From Methylobacterium planeticum (GTDB taxonomy: Bacteria; Pseudomonadota; Alphaproteobacteria; Rhizobiales; Beijerinckiaceae): a stretch of 64,000 nucleotides of DNA. The translations under genes and the position numbers were made by a program. Below the pieces are notes generated by a model that worked only from the letters and a program-made list of their open reading frames with translations, did no database searches and was not told the origin of the DNA. Each line of letters starts with the position of its first letter. Positions within the stretch are counted from its first letter, which is position 1. This document shows, piece after piece, positions 8,929-17,353 of this stretch. The DNA is taken from assembly GCF_008806345.1 (NCBI RefSeq), contig NZ_VZZJ01000018.1, forward strand, positions 37,099 through 101,098, given 5' to 3'.

Positions 8929-9479
8929 GGCGAAGGCCGGCCCCGGGGCGCCGGACGCTGGGGCTCTGCGCCCTCGCGGTCGCCCTGGCGGGACCGGCCG
9001 CCGCGCAGGAGGGCGCCCGCCGGGCGGGCGAGCCCGGGGCCGGCGGCCCCCAGGTGAACGTCCGCTACGTGGCACCGGAGCGCTTCACCGACGCCGAGAA
9101 CCGCTTCGGGTCCGGCCAGTCCCTGCGGGCGACGCTCGCCGAGATGACGCGCATCCTCCAGGATCTCGGGCGACGCCGCCTCCTGCCCTCGGAAACCCTG
9201 GACCTCAGCATCCTCGACATCGACCTCGCGGGCTTCGAGCAGCCGGGCGCAATCCTGCCGACGGGCCTGCGGGTGGTGCGCGACGCGACCCCGCCGCGTA
9301 TCCGCCTCGCCTACACGCTGCGGCGCGGCCGGCGCGTGCTGGCGCAGGGCGAGGACATCGTCACGGACATCAATTTCCTGCTGACCAGCAACCCGCGCTT
9401 CTCCAGCGGGCCGCTCTACTACGAGCGCGCCGTGCTGCGGGACTGGTTCGCCCGGAGCTTCCCCGAGGGGCGCGGCTGA
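8925..9479 (+). CDS. DUF3016-like exported protein
   Basis: A 184-residue protein with a signal peptide (about residues 1-28, ending GPAAAQ). The mature part matches the DUF3016 pattern: VNVRYVAPERFTDAENR, a central LDIDLAGFEQPG and a C-terminal YYERAVLRDWF. The family is found in the periplasm of proteobacteria and has no known function. The ATG overlaps the stop of the previous gene by 4 bp. Confidence 0.72.
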   Translation: MRRRPAPGRRTLGLCALAVALAGPAAAQEGARRAGEPGAGGPQVNVRYVAPERFTDAENRFGSGQSLRATLAEMTRILQDLGRRRLLPSETLDLSILDIDLAGFEQPGAILPTGLRVVRDATPPRIRLAYTLRRGRRVLAQGEDIVTDINFLLTSNPRFSSGPLYYERAVLRDWFARSFPEGRG

Positions 9480-9591
9480 CGGAGGCGGTATCCGGGCCCG
9501 ATCACGCCCCGGAGACCGACGCATCCGGAAGCGCGGCCGCGCCGTTATGGTCGAGCCCGCCGCCCGCCGGAGCGGCGCAGGAAGGACCGCC

Positions 9592-10407
9592 ATGCGGCGC
9601 ATCGCCCAGATCTCGGACCTGCATTTCGGCCGCACCGACCCGGCCGTGGTGGAGGGCCTCGTCCGGGACCTGAACGCGGACCCGCCGGACCTCATCATCG
9701 CGTCCGGCGACTTCACCATGGCGGGGCGCCGCGTCGAGTACGGCGAGGCCCGGCATTTCCTGACGCGGCTGCCCAAGCCCTGGATCGCGGTGCCGGGGAA
9801 CCACGACATCTCGCCCTTCCACCTGGCGCAGCGGTTCCTCCGGCCCTTCGCGCGCTACCGGCGCTACATCGCGCCCGAGACCGAGCCGACCTTCCAGGAC
9901 GCGGAGATCGGCGTCGTCTGCCTCAACACGGTGCGGACCTGGGCGCCCGAGCGCGACTGGTCGCAGGGCAAGATCCGCCGCTGGCAGATCGCGAGCGCCG
10001 CAGCCCGCCTCCGGGCGATGCCGCCGCACCTGTTCAAGATCGTGGTCGGCCACCATCCCTTCATGCCGCCGCCCTGGGACGAGGAGGCCCGCCTCGTCGG
10101 CCGCGCCGACAAGGCGCTGGCGGCCTTCCGCCGGGCCGGCGTCGGGCTGACGCTCGCGGGCCACCTGCACCGGCACTACGCGCGCTTCGCCGAGGCGGAC
10201 GGCGACGGGCCGGAGCGCGTCGCGGTCGACCGCGGCCAGATGCAGGGCGGCCGGGGACGGCTGCTGGCCGTGCAGGCGGGATCGGCCACCTCGACGCGCC
10301 TGCGCGGCAACGAGCCGAACGCCTACAACCGCATCGTGATCGCGGACGGGCTCGCCACCGTCACGGTCCGGCTCTGGAGCGGCAGCAGCTGGGAAGACGC
10401 GGCCTGA
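9592..10407 (+). CDS. calcineurin-like metallophosphoesterase
   Basis: A 271-residue protein with all motifs of the binuclear metallophosphoesterase fold in order: D-x-H (SDLHFG), GD (ASGDFT), GNHD (VPGNHDIS), H (VVGHHPF) and GHxH (AGHLHRH). The start at ATG 9592 is supported by GCAGGAAGGA; a start at 9547 would add an Arg-rich leader. It probably hydrolyses phosphodiesters such as cyclic nucleotides, as in the CpdA-like subgroup, but the substrate is not certain. Confidence 0.88.
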   Translation: MRRIAQISDLHFGRTDPAVVEGLVRDLNADPPDLIIASGDFTMAGRRVEYGEARHFLTRLPKPWIAVPGNHDISPFHLAQRFLRPFARYRRYIAPETEPTFQDAEIGVVCLNTVRTWAPERDWSQGKIRRWQIASAAARLRAMPPHLFKIVVGHHPFMPPPWDEEARLVGRADKALAAFRRAGVGLTLAGHLHRHYARFAEADGDGPERVAVDRGQMQGGRGRLLAVQAGSATSTRLRGNEPNAYNRIVIADGLATVTVRLWSGSSWEDAA

Positions 10408-10587
10408 GACGAGACCAAGTCTCCGATTTCCGCCTGACAACATTTGTTATGAAGACCTTTGTACGGAACTGACCGTTCCCGCTCGTCTTGATATCGACAC
10501 AAATCAATACTCAAGATTTCACAGGAATGATCATGGTTCTTGATCGTGACGATTGTTCGATGCGTCACGCGTGCGTTGGAGTGCTCC

Positions 10588-11166
10588 ATGAGAACATTGG
10601 GGATGGCGGTGGCGGCAGCGGCGCTGGGCTGCCTCGCGGGGATCCAGGCGGCGGAGGCGGCGCATTGCCGGCCCGGCAAGTTCTACAGGCCCTCCCGCGG
10701 CATCTGCGTCACCGAGTCGGCCTTCCGGCGCGATGTCCGCCAGGTTTCGCATCGCCAGCGGGCGAGCCGGCACGCCGCGCGCCGGGCCGAGCGCGTCCGG
10801 GTCGTCTACGTGGAGCGGCCGGTGCCGGTCTATGTCGAGCGCGCGGCCCCGCACCCCGCCGAGACCGCCCCGCCGGCGATCGTGCGGGCGCCGACGACGC
10901 CGGTCCCGGCTCCCATCGCCCAGGTCGCGCCCGCCCAGGTCGCGCCCGCCCAGCTCGTTTCCACTCAGGTCGCGACCCCGCAGGCAGCCGCGACGCATGC
11001 GGTCGCGACGCAGGCGGCCTCCGCGCAGCCCGCCCCGGCCCCGGCCGCGACCCGTCCGCCGGAGACCGAGGTGCGCACGATCGCGGCGATCCCGTTCGAG
11101 GCGGTGGGCCAGCAATCCCTCAATCCGCTCCCGCCCAAGACGCGCGGCTGGGAATGGTCGCGCTGA
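10588..11166 (+). CDS. exported protein with Ala/Gln/Pro five-residue repeats
   Basis: About 192 residues from ATG 10588, where a signal peptide begins (MRTLGMAVAAAALGCLAGIQ). Two Cys follow (HCRPGKFY..GICV). Residues ~110-155 repeat with a period of five, [AT]Q[VLA]Ax (for example AQVAPAQVAPAQL). The DNA shows this as a 15-bp unit repeated exactly at 10918-10932 and 10933-10947. A basic centre (RRAERVRVVYVERP) precedes the repeat. It is probably envelope-associated; no function is known. Confidence 0.65.
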   Translation: MRTLGMAVAAAALGCLAGIQAAEAAHCRPGKFYRPSRGICVTESAFRRDVRQVSHRQRASRHAARRAERVRVVYVERPVPVYVERAAPHPAETAPPAIVRAPTTPVPAPIAQVAPAQVAPAQLVSTQVATPQAAATHAVATQAASAQPAPAPAATRPPETEVRTIAAIPFEAVGQQSLNPLPPKTRGWEWSR

Positions 11167-11202
11167 GCGCGGCCCCCGCGCCGCCTCAACCCGCTTGCCG
11201 CG

Positions 11203-11832
11203 TCACCCCTCCGTCCAATCGTGCCCGGCGACCACCGCCTCGATCGGGCGGCGCCAGGTGGCCGGCTGGTCGGAGGAGCCGGTGCCGAGGGCGCACTGGA
11301 CCATGACGCTGTCGCACCAGCGCCCGAACTTGTAGGCGACGGAGGGCAGCATGCCGACCCGGGCGAACCCGCAGGCCTCGTGCAGGCGCAGCGAAGCCTC
11401 GTTCTCGGCGTCGATGTAGCCGATCATCTGGCGGTATCCGCCGGCCGCGCAGGCCTCGATCAGGGCCGGCAGGAGCTTGCGGCCGATCCCGGCATGCAGG
11501 TGCCCGGGATGCACGTAGATCGAGTGCTTGAGGGTGTAGCGGTAAGCCGGCCGCTTGCGGAACGGCACCGCGTAGGCGTAGGCCGCCACCGTCCCGCCCC
11601 GGTCGGCGACGAGGTGGGGCAGGCGCTTCTTCCGCATGCTCTTGCGCCGCTGCTTCAGCTCGTCGGGCAGCAGGCGGTCCTCCTCGTAATCGCCGACATC
11701 GCCGATGCCGCGCCCGATATGGTGAGCGTAGATCGCCATCATGGCCGGGACGTCGGCGTCGGAGGACGGGCGGATCACGATGTCGGGACAGGCGGCCGCG
11801 GGGGGCACCGCCGCGATCGAGCCCCCGTCCAT
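11203..11832 (-). CDS. GNAT-family N-acetyltransferase
   Basis: A 209-residue protein with the GNAT fold: substrate entry segment IRPSSDADVPAMMAIYAHHI, the acetyl-CoA pyrophosphate loop at HLHAGIGRKLLPAL (motif A, R/Q-x-x-G-x-G/A-like) and the closing segment ASLRLHEACGFARVG. It resembles phosphinothricin-acetyltransferase-like members. Its ATG overlaps the TGA of the upstream decarboxylase (TGATG at 11830-11834), so the two are translationally coupled. A polyamine or amino-acid amine substrate is an inference from this coupling. Confidence 0.85.
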   Translation of the reverse strand: MDGGSIAAVPPAAACPDIVIRPSSDADVPAMMAIYAHHIGRGIGDVGDYEEDRLLPDELKQRRKSMRKKRLPHLVADRGGTVAAYAYAVPFRKRPAYRYTLKHSIYVHPGHLHAGIGRKLLPALIEACAAGGYRQMIGYIDAENEASLRLHEACGFARVGMLPSVAYKFGRWCDSVMVQCALGTGSSDQPATWRRPIEAVVAGHDWTEG

Positions 11833-14174
11833 CAGGCGCCCTCGCGCAGGACGTAGGTGTGGAAGCGGATGCGTCCGTCCGGGTCGACCTCGCGGTAGAC
11901 GCCCTGGATCTCGGCCTCGAAGCCCGGGAACAGGTTGGCGGAGCGCTCGAACATCTTGAAGTAATCCAGCATGGGTTTGGCCCGCTCGTCCAGCCGCTCG
12001 CCGGGCAGCACCGTGCCGATCCCGGGCGGGTAGACCAGAAGCAAGGTCGTCGCCACACGGCCCTCGGCCTCGGCGATCGGCACGTAATCGACCTTGTTGC
12101 GGGTCAGCATCTGGGCCGCGTCCTTGGGCGGCATCACCATCTCGGGCAGGTGCCCCGGCTCGAACTGCCTGCGCTGGAGGGCCGAGGTGCCGGCCTCCCG
12201 GTGGAAGGCGTGGAGATCGGCGCAGAGGTCGCGCAGGCGCACGCCCCGGTAGCGGTTCGGGCGGCGCCGGACGAATTCCGGCATCGCCTCCTCGAGGGGC
12301 GCGTTGTCGTCGTGCAGCCGCTTGAAGGCGACGAGGCCCGAGATCAGCGTGCCGGCCTTGGAGGATTCGACGCCGGGCGTCAGCAGGAAGAGGAGCGAGT
12401 TGAGGTCGTTCTTCTCCGCCACGATCCGGTTCTCGCGCAGGTACTGCGCGACGATCGGGGCGGGCACGCCGTGCTCGGCGTAGTCGCCCGTGCGCCGGTC
12501 GAAGCCGGGGGTCAGCACCGTCAGCTTGTTCGGGTCCGTCATGGCGTAGCCCGGCGCCACGTGGGTGAAGCCGTGCCAGGCCGCCCCCGGCGCCAGCTCC
12601 CAGTAGCGCGGATCGCTCGCGAGCTCGTCCGTCGAGACGCTCTCCCACGGGACCTCGCCGCCCTCCGGCCCCGTCACCACGTCCGGCACGAAGGGATCGA
12701 AGAACCAGCGCTGGACGGGGTCGTCGCGCTCCTCGAACTCGCGCCGGATCGCCCGCACCTTCTTGCGCCACTCGATGCCGAGCCGGATCGTGTCGTCCCA
12801 CAGGATCATGCCGGAGCGCCCCTTCATCATCTGGGCGCCGACGTCGAGGGAGGCGAAGAGTGGGTAGAAGGGCGAGGTCGAGGCATGGACGAGGAAGCTC
12901 TCGTTGAGCCGCCGGTGCTCGACGCGCCGGGTCTGCCCGCGGATGTGGCTGTCCTTGGTGTGGATCTGCGAGGCCTGGCTGAAGCTCGCGAGCTGCTTGT
13001 GGGTGGACTGGGTGGCGACGATCCCCGGCGAGGTCTCGTCGAGCCCCCTCAGCCCCATGGCGAAGCGGCCGGCGAAGAGCGGGTGGAACTTCATGAAGCC
13101 CGCCCAGGCCTCGTCGAACAGGATGTAGTCGCAGAGATGCCCGATCTTCCTCAGGATCATCTGGGCGTCGTAGATCGTGCCGTCATAGGTGCATTGCTCG
13201 ATGACGGCGACGCGGAAGGGCCGCTCGCGGCGCCAGGCCTCCTTGTCGGTGACGAGGGGGTTGCGGCGGATCTTCTCGCGGATCGCGGTCTCGTCGAGCG
13301 CCTCGCTGTAGATCGGCCCGATCAGCCCGTAGGGGTTTCGGTCGGTCTCGAGGAAGACCGGGATGCCGCCGCCGAGGAAGAGCGCGCCGTGATGGGCGGC
13401 CTTGTGGTTGTTGCGGTCGAACAGGACGAGGTCGCCCTCGGCCACCAGGGCCGAGAGCACGATCTTGTTCGACGCGGAGGTGCCGTTGAGGACGAAGTAG
13501 GTCTTCTCCGCCCCGAAGATCTGGGCCGCCTCCTTCTGGGCCTTCAGGGCCGGCCCCTCGTGGGTCAGGAGGTCGCCGAGATCGAGCACCGAGTTGTCGA
13601 GGTCGTCCCGGAACACCGCCTCACCGAGATGCTCGACGAAGATCCGCCCGATCGGCGAGCGGTTGTAGAAGATGCCGCCGTTATGGCCCGGGCAGGTCCA
13701 GAGCTGGTTGCCCTTCTCGGCGTAGTCGACGAGCGCCCCGAAGAAGGGCGTCTTCAGGGTCTCGGCGTACTGGGTCACGCGGGAGACGAGGCCGCGGGCG
13801 ATGAATTCGGGGGTTTCCTCGGCGAGGAAGATGTAGCCGTCGATGAAGTCGAGGAGCTCGACCGGGATGTCCTCGAGGCGCTTGCGCCGGACCATGATGA
13901 CGATCGGCATCTCGAGGCCGCGCTTGCGCATCATGTTGATGAGCGCCGCCGCCTTGCCGTCGAGGCCGCGCTTGCCCCAATCCACCACCATGCAGCCGAT
14001 GGCGGCGTCGGTCTGCACCGCGATCGCCGCGTCCTCGACCCGGCGCGCCCGCACCACCTCGAAGCCGCGCCCCTCCACCGCCGCCACGATCTGCTGGACC
14101 CGTACCCCCTCGAGATCGTCCGGATCGAAGTTGGGCGCGCTGATCAGCACGGTGAAGCGGCGGTGGAAATCCAT
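11832..14174 (-). CDS. Orn/Lys/Arg decarboxylase, biodegradative type (PLP)
   Basis: A 780-residue protein with the three-part fold of large basic amino-acid decarboxylases: an N-terminal receiver-like wing (1-130), a PLP-binding core (about 150-590) and a C-terminal domain. In the core are CPGHNGG, the cofactor-stacking His region NNHKAAHHG, Asp354 (FDEAWAGF) and the Schiff-base lysine, Lys393 (STHKQLASFSQ). The reaction yields a diamine or agmatine plus CO2. Which amino acid is used cannot be fixed by eye. The GNAT gene overlaps the stop. Confidence 0.9.
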   Translation of the reverse strand: MDFHRRFTVLISAPNFDPDDLEGVRVQQIVAAVEGRGFEVVRARRVEDAAIAVQTDAAIGCMVVDWGKRGLDGKAAALINMMRKRGLEMPIVIMVRRKRLEDIPVELLDFIDGYIFLAEETPEFIARGLVSRVTQYAETLKTPFFGALVDYAEKGNQLWTCPGHNGGIFYNRSPIGRIFVEHLGEAVFRDDLDNSVLDLGDLLTHEGPALKAQKEAAQIFGAEKTYFVLNGTSASNKIVLSALVAEGDLVLFDRNNHKAAHHGALFLGGGIPVFLETDRNPYGLIGPIYSEALDETAIREKIRRNPLVTDKEAWRRERPFRVAVIEQCTYDGTIYDAQMILRKIGHLCDYILFDEAWAGFMKFHPLFAGRFAMGLRGLDETSPGIVATQSTHKQLASFSQASQIHTKDSHIRGQTRRVEHRRLNESFLVHASTSPFYPLFASLDVGAQMMKGRSGMILWDDTIRLGIEWRKKVRAIRREFEERDDPVQRWFFDPFVPDVVTGPEGGEVPWESVSTDELASDPRYWELAPGAAWHGFTHVAPGYAMTDPNKLTVLTPGFDRRTGDYAEHGVPAPIVAQYLRENRIVAEKNDLNSLLFLLTPGVESSKAGTLISGLVAFKRLHDDNAPLEEAMPEFVRRRPNRYRGVRLRDLCADLHAFHREAGTSALQRRQFEPGHLPEMVMPPKDAAQMLTRNKVDYVPIAEAEGRVATTLLLVYPPGIGTVLPGERLDERAKPMLDYFKMFERSANLFPGFEAEIQGVYREVDPDGRIRFHTYVLREGA

Positions 14175-14269
14175 GGTGCTACGGCCCCCTGAGCGTCGAG
14201 GCGCGCACCCTTAGGCGGGAGTATGACGCTCGCATGACGGGGCCGGGCGGCCGCCGGCGAACCGGGGCG

Positions 14270-14479
14270 CTACGCCTTCGCCTTCCCGCTCGACCTGCCC
14301 TTCGACGTCCCGGTCGACTCGCGGGCGAGGCGCTCGGCGCGCAGGCGCTGGGTTCTGGCCTCGATGGCGTTCTGCGTGGCCTCGTGGTCGGCCCAGGCGG
14401 CCGCGCCCGCGATGCTGCGCTCCTGCTGCTTGGCCGCACGGGTCTCGGCCCGGTCGCGAATGCCGCTGTCGTTGGCCAT
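14270..14479 (-). CDS. small charged alanine-rich protein, unknown function
   Basis: A 69-residue, highly charged and probably helical protein without signal peptide (RAETRAAKQQERS..., Arg/Lys-rich tail). AAGAGGAG just upstream on the minus strand supports the ATG at 14479. No family was recognised; the basic tail could bind nucleic acid, but this is a guess. Confidence 0.55.
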   Translation of the reverse strand: MANDSGIRDRAETRAAKQQERSIAGAAAWADHEATQNAIEARTQRLRAERLARESTGTSKGRSSGKAKA

Positions 14480-14659
14480 CTTGGCTCCTCTTGCTGAGAC
14501 AATCAGTTCTCTGCAGATAGGGCGCGGAGCCGAAAAGGCTCACCAGCGCCGCGCCTGGACGGGGCCGGGCCTCCGCCGGAACCCTGTCCCCGGCTCGCGC
14601 CTTCTCCCCGGCGAGGATCGTCAGGAGACGCGCCCCGGAGGAAGCCCAGGAGAGACCCG

Positions 14660-14887
14660 ATGACCCGCGAGCCCGACAGGCCGCGCCCACCGGCCGGACC
14701 CGCATCCACGCCCCACCCGCCCGGGCGGCAGACCGGGGCGGCCGAGCCCGGCCCGCATTCCCCGCCGCCGGCCCCCGGGAAGGGCGCGGGGCCCGAGAGT
14801 GGCGCGGGTCCGGAGAGCGGCGGCTACGAGAAGGGCCAGCGCGACCCTGCGCCCACCAACCGCAAGGGCGGCTACGGCGCCGGCTGA
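14660..14887 (+). CDS. small Pro/Gly-rich disordered protein
   Basis: A 75-residue protein of low complexity, rich in Pro, Gly and Arg, with the duplicated motif GAGPESG and a tail QRDPAPTNRKGGYG. CAGGAGAG upstream is a good ribosome binding site. It is predicted to be disordered and cytosolic; nothing else can be said. Confidence 0.5.
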   Translation: MTREPDRPRPPAGPASTPHPPGRQTGAAEPGPHSPPPAPGKGAGPESGAGPESGGYEKGQRDPAPTNRKGGYGAG

Positions 14888-15004
14888 CGCGCTGGAACCT
14901 TCGGTGCCGCGGAAACCTTGCCGACGCGGTCCCGCCGACCGGCCGCGCCCGGTGCCGACCGGCACTGGGGCCGGCGAGGCGGCACGGAACCGGGGAGAAC
15001 GCGC

Positions 15005-15256
15005 ATGAGCTTCGGCGTCACCGGCCTTCATGGCCTGGAACAGACCTTCGCCGCGGAGGTCATCGCGGAGGGTGAGTTCGGCGTCAGCGTCCGCCAGGGC
15101 GGGGATCAGATCGTGCTGATCCGCTTGCGGGACGGCTCCGAGGCCAATGCGCGTGCGCTCGCCGCCCTGCTCGCCGAGAAGGCCAGCGCGGTGATGACCC
15201 CCTCGGTGGTCCAGGCGATGCTCGACGAGGCGATCACGCCCGGCCCGGCGGTCTGA
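15005..15256 (+). CDS. 83-residue protein of unknown function
   Basis: The start at ATG 15005 is supported by GGGGAGAA. The protein is small and soluble (MSFGVTGLHGLEQTFAAEVI…), with alternating strand-like and helical parts, and no signal peptide. It converges on the beta-lactamase gene. No family was recognised. Confidence 0.5.
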   Translation: MSFGVTGLHGLEQTFAAEVIAEGEFGVSVRQGGDQIVLIRLRDGSEANARALAALLAEKASAVMTPSVVQAMLDEAITPGPAV

Positions 15257-15294
15257 GGCACGGCCACCCGGTTCCATGAGGCGCCGGCTTCGGC

Positions 15295-16164
15295 TCAGCG
15301 CAGGACGAGGAGAGCCTGGCCAACCTCCGCGATGGTGGCATTACGGGCCTGGCTCGGGGCGGTGGATTCGGTGAGATAGGCCGCCACCAGGATGTCGCCG
15401 CCCGGCGGCGAGAGGATGCCGACGTCGTTGGCGGTGCCGTTCTCACCGGTGCCGGTCTTGTCGCCGACGCGCCAGTCTCGCGGCAGGCGGGCGCGCAGGC
15501 GCGTCTCCCCCGTCTCGTTGTCCCGCAGCCAGCCGACGAGCCGCGCCCGGGACGCCGCGGACAGGGCCGGGCCGAGCAGAAGCCGCTGCAGGGTGTCGAG
15601 CATCGCCGCCGGCGAGGTGGTGTCGCGGGGATCGCCCGGGCGCGCCTCGTTGAGGTCCGGCTCGGTGCGGTCGAGGCGGGTCACCGGATCCCCGAGGCTG
15701 CGGAGATAGGCGGTGAGGCCCGCCGGCCCGTCGATGGCACCGAGCATCAGGTTGCCGGCGGTGTTGTCGCTCAGCGTGATCGCGGCGGCGCAGATCTCAT
15801 CCAGCGGCATCCCGTCGGCGCCGACGCGGCGTTCCGTGGCCGGCGAGTACGGGACGAGGTCGGCGGCGGAGAAGACGACGCGTCGCTCGAGGCTCTCGCG
15901 GCCGGCATCGACCCGCGCGAGGACGGCCGCGGCCGCCAGGAGCTTGAACGTGCTGCAGAGCGGGAAGCGCTCGTCGGCGCGATGCCCGGCTCGGAGACCG
16001 GTCCGGCGGTCGAGGACGGCGACACCGAGCCGACTCGCGCTCCGGCCCTCGATCTCGGCGAAATGGCGCCGGAGCGCCTCCGACGTGTCCGCGGCCTGCG
16101 CGGACGCGTGCCAGGCCTCGACCGCGCCCAGGATCGTGAGGGCGAAACCCCGTCTGCTCAGCAT
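15295..16164 (-). CDS. class A beta-lactamase
   Basis: A 289-residue serine beta-lactamase. All class A motifs are present: Ser-x-x-Lys (STFK, residues 71-74), SDN (132-134), the omega-loop E-x-x-x-N (EPDLN, 168-172) and KTG (236-238). The N-terminus (MLSRRGFALTILGA) carries SRRGF, so export may be through Tat. A Cys directly precedes the nucleophilic Ser, as in several environmental and carbapenem-hydrolysing enzymes, but no partner Cys follows KTG, so the disulfide of KPC-type enzymes is absent. It hydrolyses beta-lactams in the periplasm; the spectrum cannot be read. No regulator such as AmpR adjoins it. Confidence 0.93.
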   Translation of the reverse strand: MLSRRGFALTILGAVEAWHASAQAADTSEALRRHFAEIEGRSASRLGVAVLDRRTGLRAGHRADERFPLCSTFKLLAAAAVLARVDAGRESLERRVVFSAADLVPYSPATERRVGADGMPLDEICAAAITLSDNTAGNLMLGAIDGPAGLTAYLRSLGDPVTRLDRTEPDLNEARPGDPRDTTSPAAMLDTLQRLLLGPALSAASRARLVGWLRDNETGETRLRARLPRDWRVGDKTGTGENGTANDVGILSPPGGDILVAAYLTESTAPSQARNATIAEVGQALLVLR

Positions 16165-16230
16165 GCCGAACTCCTCGCCTGACCGGCCGCGGACAGCGCC
16201 CCACCGTGTCGCCGAGAGGGCGGACGGGGT

Positions 16231-16464
16231 TCAGGCGCGGTGGCAGGCACGCAGCGGCTCGGGGATCCGCCAGGACGGGGCGACGTCGAGGAGCGCCAGG
16301 ACCGTGTCGCCATGGTCGGTCGCGTAGGAGAGCGTGTATTCCGCGTGGCGCAGGCTGACATAGTCGAGGTCGACCACGTTCGTCGCCGCGCCGAATTGCT
16401 GCTCGAGGCCGTTCACCAGGATCTTGAAGGTGTGTCCCGAGAGATGGAATTCGAACTTCGTCAT
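16231..16464 (-). CDS. 77-residue protein of unknown function
   Basis: A small soluble protein (MTKFEFHLSGHTFKILVNGL…) with no signal peptide. GAAGAAC upstream of the minus-strand ATG at 16464 is a weak ribosome binding site. It lies between the beta-lactamase and a GCG_CRPN-type exported protein. No family was recognised. Confidence 0.5.
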   Translation of the reverse strand: MTKFEFHLSGHTFKILVNGLEQQFGAATNVVDLDYVSLRHAEYTLSYATDHGDTVLALLDVAPSWRIPEPLRACHRA

Positions 16465-16582
16465 GATCGTTCTTCGTCAGGTCTGCGCTGTGGATGTCTC
16501 GCGCCGGCACGCGGCGGAGCTTGCGAGGCGGGATGGGCTGCGCGACGCGCAGCCCCCCGCGATCGCCGGAGAGGCCGGCCGC

Positions 16583-16888
16583 TCAGTAGAACGCCCGGGG
16601 TCCGTAGAAGCCGTAGGGCCGATAATAGGGCCGCGGGCGATAGTAGCCGTAGCCGCCATAGACCACGGGGCGGCGCCAATAGGGGCGCGGGCCCCAGTTC
16701 GGACGGCAGCGGCCCCAGGGGTTGAGGTGGGCGCCGGGCCCGCAGGCCCAATCGACCGTCTGGACCAGGGCCTCCCCGCCCGACCCGGCGAGCGGGGCCG
16801 CCGGCAGCGGGGCCGCCTGCGCGACCGTCGAGACACCAAGGCTGCCGGCAAGCACCGCAGCCATCCCGAGCACCTTCACGTGCATCAT
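16583..16888 (-). CDS. GCG_CRPN-type exported protein with Tyr/Arg/Pro-rich tail
   Basis: A 101-residue protein with a signal peptide (1-25, ending AQAA), then the signature WACGPGAHLNPWGRCRPN typical of small alphaproteobacterial exported proteins with GCG...CRPN prefix, followed by a tail of YYRPRPYYRPYGFYGPR repeats. GAGGAGGTC upstream of the double ATG gives a strong ribosome binding site. An envelope or surface location is likely; the function is unknown. Confidence 0.72.
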   Translation of the reverse strand: MMHVKVLGMAAVLAGSLGVSTVAQAAPLPAAPLAGSGGEALVQTVDWACGPGAHLNPWGRCRPNWGPRPYWRRPVVYGGYGYYRPRPYYRPYGFYGPRAFY

Positions 16889-17170
16889 GACATGACCTCC
16901 TCAGATGTCCGGCAACGGCCTCGACCGTCCGGGCAAGAAGAAGCTGCGCCCCTGCAAATGAACCGTTCCTGACGCAACCTTGACTGTTTTGCGGCATTGC
17001 GCCGGTGACCCGCCAGGAACGCTCGCCGCTGCACAGTCCCGTGGCGCCCGCGGGCTCAGTTGCGACTAGGGCGGTGGAGCCGGCCCCGGCGCGGCCAGGA
17101 CCATCGTGATCCGCATCACAGCGCGGCGTCGGCCCCGGACGCAGGGTCCGCTCCAGATGGAGCGGAAGCC

Positions 17171-17323
17171 ATGTCACGTCGCGTTCTCGGCCTCTTGGCC
17201 CTGCTGTTCGTCACCGACGCCATTCTGGTGCACGGGCGCGGCCCGCGGCCGATTCCGATCGTCTATCCGGAGGGAGCCGATGCGGCCCGCCCCTATCGCC
17301 AGCACGGCTTGCCGCTGACCTGA
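17171..17323 (+). CDS. 50-residue signal-anchored small protein
   Basis: From ATG 17171, with GGAG about 9 bp upstream. Residues 4-19 are hydrophobic (VLGLLALLFVTDAILV), followed by a short Pro/Arg-rich segment. It could be a membrane-anchored or exported microprotein. No family was recognised. Confidence 0.45.
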   Translation: MSRRVLGLLALLFVTDAILVHGRGPRPIPIVYPEGADAARPYRQHGLPLT

Positions 17324-17353
17324 CGGGCGGATGCCGGCTTGGGTGCCCGCAGC

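Noticed and set aside
8028..9075. Long Gly/Arg-rich minus-strand frames opposite the helix-hairpin-helix gene
   Set aside because: They mirror the Pro/Ala-rich spacer; low complexity, no start site.
10531..11115. Antisense frame reading like a pentapeptide-repeat protein (GRDLSGNELGGRDL)
   Set aside because: It is the mirror of the period-15 repeat in the plus-strand exported protein, which has a signal peptide and a natural end. The antisense frame lacks a good start.
11859..14192. A 777-residue plus-strand frame opposite the decarboxylase
   Set aside because: It is a shadow frame of GC-rich coding DNA. The minus strand carries every motif of the decarboxylase.
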